A stretch of DNA of 55,750 nt from Coriobacteriaceae bacterium AF45-21 (GTDB lineage: Bacteria; Actinomycetota; Coriobacteriia; Coriobacteriales; Coriobacteriaceae): assembly GCA_027682925.1 (NCBI GenBank), contig JAQCYU010000015.1, positions 1 through 55,750 of the forward strand. The letters are read 5' to 3'. Of the stretch, positions 53,142-55,750 are shown piece by piece (positions within the stretch are counted from its first letter, which is position 1; every line of letters starts with the position of its first letter). Both the position numbers and the translations under genes were made by a program. A model generated the notes under the pieces. It was not told the origin of the DNA and made no database searches. It saw nothing but the letters and a program-made list of their open reading frames with translations.

Positions 53142-53887
53142 TCTCGATGATTGACCTTCAAACGCTGACGATCTCTTATGGAAAGAAGGTGCTCGTAGAT
53201 TCGGTGAACGCTGAGTTTGCCCCGGGTACGGTCTACGGTCTCGTCGCTCCGAACGGGCATGGAAAGACGACGTTGCTGCGTGCGATGGCAGGTTTGCCGG
53301 GTCCTCGCGTGGACGGGAGCATCGTTCTGGATGAGGTGCAGGGTACGGGTGCGAGAGAGGTCCGTTCTATGATCTTCTATGCACCTGGTGAGGGGACGCT
53401 GCTGTATCCCGGATTGCGTGCGGAAGATCACCTCAAGATGGTTTGCGATATGTGGCCGCATGCTCGCGATATCGAAGAGATAGTGGAACAAACGCAGATA
53501 GGCGAGTTCGCGAAGATGAGGATCCGCACTCTGAGCCAGGCCATGAAGCAGCAGCTTACCCTGGCGATTGCGTATGCGACGGGCGCGCGGTACCTTCTAT
53601 TAGATGAGCCCATGAACGCGCTCGACCCCAGCAGGGTGGACTTGCATTCCGAGATTCTCAGGAAGCTGGCCGATTCTGGTACGTGCATCATCATGTCATC
53701 CCACATCTTGGATTCGGTCGATAGGCTGTGCGATGAGATTCTGTTTTTGAAGGATGGGAGGCTCATTAGAAGCATTCCGCAAGATGATGCTGCGCCGAAG
53801 TCTCCTGGATCCCATTTCGCAAAGCCTGCCGGACGCGCCGAGGGTGCGCTAAGCACGTATCGGCGACTCTACGAAAAGGGCGGGTAG
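53138..53887 (+). CDS. ABC transporter ATP-binding protein
   Basis: A 249-residue ABC ATPase. Walker A GLVAPNGHGKTTLLRA (about 37), signature LSQAMKQQLTLA (about 131), Walker B YLLLDEPMNALDP (about 152) and H-loop IIMSSHILD (about 187). The signature is the LSxGMKQQ type of ABC-2 and bacteriocin/immunity transporters, with Q-A in place of G-G/T-G. ATG 53138 overlaps the permease stop by four bases and has AAAGGGG upstream. It drives the two-domain permease, so the functional unit is probably one permease and an ATPase dimer. Confidence 0.88.
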   Translation: MISMIDLQTLTISYGKKVLVDSVNAEFAPGTVYGLVAPNGHGKTTLLRAMAGLPGPRVDGSIVLDEVQGTGAREVRSMIFYAPGEGTLLYPGLRAEDHLKMVCDMWPHARDIEEIVEQTQIGEFAKMRIRTLSQAMKQQLTLAIAYATGARYLLLDEPMNALDPSRVDLHSEILRKLADSGTCIIMSSHILDSVDRLCDEILFLKDGRLIRSIPQDDAAPKSPGSHFAKPAGRAEGALSTYRRLYEKGG

Positions 53888-54040
53888 AAATGCAAGTTAA
53901 AAATCTATGTGGCCAATGTGATACCGTTGAACCTGCATATCGATACCGCTCAGCCATTCGCCTCGCCCCCGTCGCACGTATCTTCATCCGGTCTGTTACT
54001 TTTAATCTAACGATTCTTTGAGGAACGTAGGTGCTTCTAA

Positions 54041-55750
54041 ATGTACTGTCGACTTCTTCTCAAACTAATCCTAAGAGACAAGGCCGTATGGATTTGTACG
54101 CTCGTTCTCGCTGCAGCCTTTTCCGTCCCCATTGCGTTCAATTCACCCATCTACGGGCCCTTCTTTATGAAACAGGGCATGCAGAGCTTTGTCGACGCAT
54201 TCAATACGCGCGCGCCCCAGGCCAGCGGCACAGACCTATCTCCAGAGCAGCAAAATGACGCGGAGCTTGCAAGATACGCGAACGCCGCCCTTGCCGCTCA
54301 AACCGACGCCGCCTTTCTCGATTCTGCCGAGAGCTACTACGCGCTCATGGGCGAAGGCTTCCAATCCGGGTCCATCGTGGGAGACCGAGAGACCAATGAC
54401 GCGGCGCTCGCATATTGCCGTGCCCTGAGCAGCTCCGGCATCACGCACATTCCAGCCTCCGCAAACGACCTGCCATTCCTTTCCTTCCTGCCTTACGCCA
54501 TTGCCACGGCGCCGTCTTTCCTTCCCTTCATCCCCTTCCTTCTCTCGTCGATACTCGTGCTCGGCGCCACAAGGCCTGCGACCCTGGCGGCGAAGGCGCC
54601 CGTGCCCAAATTCCGGCGCCTTATCCAGATCGTGTTTTCGATAATCGCCGCGGGGACCGCGATGCTCCTCGCCGGCCTTGCGCCCGGGGGCATTTACGCC
54701 TTGGCCCTAAACGGCTTCGGGCAAATTGGGTACCCGATCGCCTTCTTCCATGACGGCGCGCTTACCACCACGACCGCGGGAAACGTCTTCACAGCCCTGC
54801 TTCTCGCGCTGCTTGCGGGCGGAACCTTGATATCCGTTTGCTCCGCCGTCCTATCGACCGCAACGAGGCGCGTCCTCGCGGGCCCCCTTACCTCCGCGCT
54901 GCTTGTCGCGGCCCCGGCATTCCCGTTGCTGTCCGATTCGGCACTGGGGCATAATGCCGCGCTCAATCTCCTGCCGCTGGCCGTGTTCTCGCCTATCGAG
55001 GCAACGGGTTACGTAGGATGCTTCCCGACAGAATTCATTGGCTCCGGTTCAGGCAGCGCATCGATGCTTGCCGTGGCCCTGGCATACGTCGCGGTCTTTT
55101 TTACGGTCGGCGCCGTTGCGACACGTTCCCCCAAACAGCCTGGACCCGCGAAAAAGCACCATGGGCTCGAGCTTCTGGACGCGAGCGTGGGATACGGAAG
55201 CACGACGATACTTTCAATCGGGTCGCTTTTCCTGAGCCCGGGAACGGCGGCGGGCCTCGTTGCTCCCAACGGCTCGGGGAAAACCACCCTTCTTGAAGCG
55301 CTGTCGGGCCAATTTCCCACCCGCATCCGCTCGGGAAGCCTGGCGGCAGACGGAATCTGCCAACGTCGATCAGCCGAATTTGCAGAACTCGTCTACCTGA
55401 GCTCTTCGGGCAGCGCGGATCTCTATCCCACGCTATCGGCCATCGAGCACCTTGCTTTCGTTAGGGAGGCGTGGGAATCGGCCGCCGACATCGACTCGCT
55501 CTGCGACTCCCTCGGAATCTCCCCATATCTCGACAAGCCGACCCGTAAACTCTCGACAGGAATGAAGCAGCAGGTAAAGCTTGCCATGGCGATAGCGACC
55601 GATTGCCCGTACCTCATCCTCGATGAACCGCTGAACGGCCTCGATCCGGGAAAACGGAAAACCTCCTGCGACGCGATGCGCAGCGAGGTGGCGCGGGGAC
55701 GCAGCGTGCTCATTTCAAGCCATCTGCTCGACGACCTGGCAGACCTCACC
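54041..55750 (+). CDS. ABC permease-ATPase fusion protein (3' end outside window)
   Basis: An open frame from ATG 54041 to the window end, 570 codons without a stop. TAA directly precedes the ATG, so it cannot begin earlier, and AGGTG lies upstream. Residues 1-360 form one membrane domain: helix LVLAAAFSVPIAFN, an extracytoplasmic loop to about 150, and then helices around FLPFIPFLLSSILVLGA, IIAAGTAMLLAGLAPGGIYA and others. It shares the motif LNGFGQIGYPIAFF (about 222) with both halves of the 50919 permease. From about 380 an ABC ATPase follows: Walker A APNGSGKTTLL (408), signature LSTGMKQQVKL (503), Walker B YLILDEPLNGLDP (524), H-loop LISSHLLDD (557). The NBD resembles the 53138 ATPase. 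It is thus a half-transporter fused version of the preceding module and probably dimerises. Confidence 0.8.
   Translation, partial: MYCRLLLKLILRDKAVWICTLVLAAAFSVPIAFNSPIYGPFFMKQGMQSFVDAFNTRAPQASGTDLSPEQQNDAELARYANAALAAQTDAAFLDSAESYYALMGEGFQSGSIVGDRETNDAALAYCRALSSSGITHIPASANDLPFLSFLPYAIATAPSFLPFIPFLLSSILVLGATRPATLAAKAPVPKFRRLIQIVFSIIAAGTAMLLAGLAPGGIYALALNGFGQIGYPIAFFHDGALTTTTAGNVFTALLLALLAGGTLISVCSAVLSTATRRVLAGPLTSALLVAAPAFPLLSDSALGHNAALNLLPLAVFSPIEATGYVGCFPTEFIGSGSGSASMLAVALAYVAVFFTVGAVATRSPKQPGPAKKHHGLELLDASVGYGSTTILSIGSLFLSPGTAAGLVAPNGSGKTTLLEALSGQFPTRIRSGSLAADGICQRRSAEFAELVYLSSSGSADLYPTLSAIEHLAFVREAWESAADIDSLCDSLGISPYLDKPTRKLSTGMKQQVKLAMAIATDCPYLILDEPLNGLDPGKRKTSCDAMRSEVARGRSVLISSHLLDDLADLT

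Overview
The window looks like chromosomal DNA of a gut Coriobacteriia, most like Collinsella. It is GC-rich, has zinc-type S14 and zinc-lid adenylate kinase, and carries a selenium-dependent purine/urate catabolic cluster related to the E. coli yge/ygf locus. The genus is inferred from protein flavour and gene content; no database search was possible.

Layout. (1) 1-3875: end of ygfK, a four-cluster ferredoxin and a selenium-type xanthine dehydrogenase (xdhD-like). (2) 3876-12307: an accessory stretch interrupting that cluster. It holds an AbiEi-like protein, two AAA ATPases with C-terminal nuclease-like folds, an exonuclease and two uncharacterised proteins. It is also packed with ordered non-coding repeats: three arrays of 62-bp palindromic units, a perfect 25-bp inverted repeat, six iterons at 23-bp period and four at 33-bp period. 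(3) 12431-23972: the cluster resumes with a PAS/HTH regulator, ygeX, ygeY, ygeW, mocA, hyuA-like, yqeC (opposite strand), yqeB, an XdhC-family gene and an NCS2 purine permease. (4) 24294-34016: ribosomal genes from rplE through secY-adk-map, then infA-rpmJ-rpsM-rpsK-rpsD-rpoA-rplQ. (5) 34109-48470: housekeeping genes truA, a glycosyltransferase-like gene, argR, a class A PBP, a U32 peptidase, tyrS, ade, two HAD phosphatases, citrate synthase and an ACT-domain protein. (6) 48471-55750: a second accessory region with an N-truncated integrase, an XRE/DUF2975 pair, and two related ABC modules. One module has a secreted peptide, a duplicated permease and an ATPase. The other is a permease-ATPase fusion running off the window end.

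How genes cooperate. YgfK, the ferredoxin and the hydroxylase probably form one electron-transfer complex acting on xanthine/urate-type purines. MocA, YqeB, YqeC and the XdhC-family protein would mature its molybdenum/selenium cofactor. The permease imports substrate. HyuA-like, YgeY, YgeW and YgeX would open and degrade the ring products, with YgeX releasing ammonia and YgeW handling a carbamoyl group. The adenine deaminase at 42.8 kb could feed the same route.

Quality warning. At least ten genes, including the essential rplO and rpsK, carry reading-frame breaks. Most are explained by one missing base in a short homopolymer, usually GGG or CCC read as two. These look like consensus errors rather than real pseudogenes, so broken genes are annotated across the break with its position.
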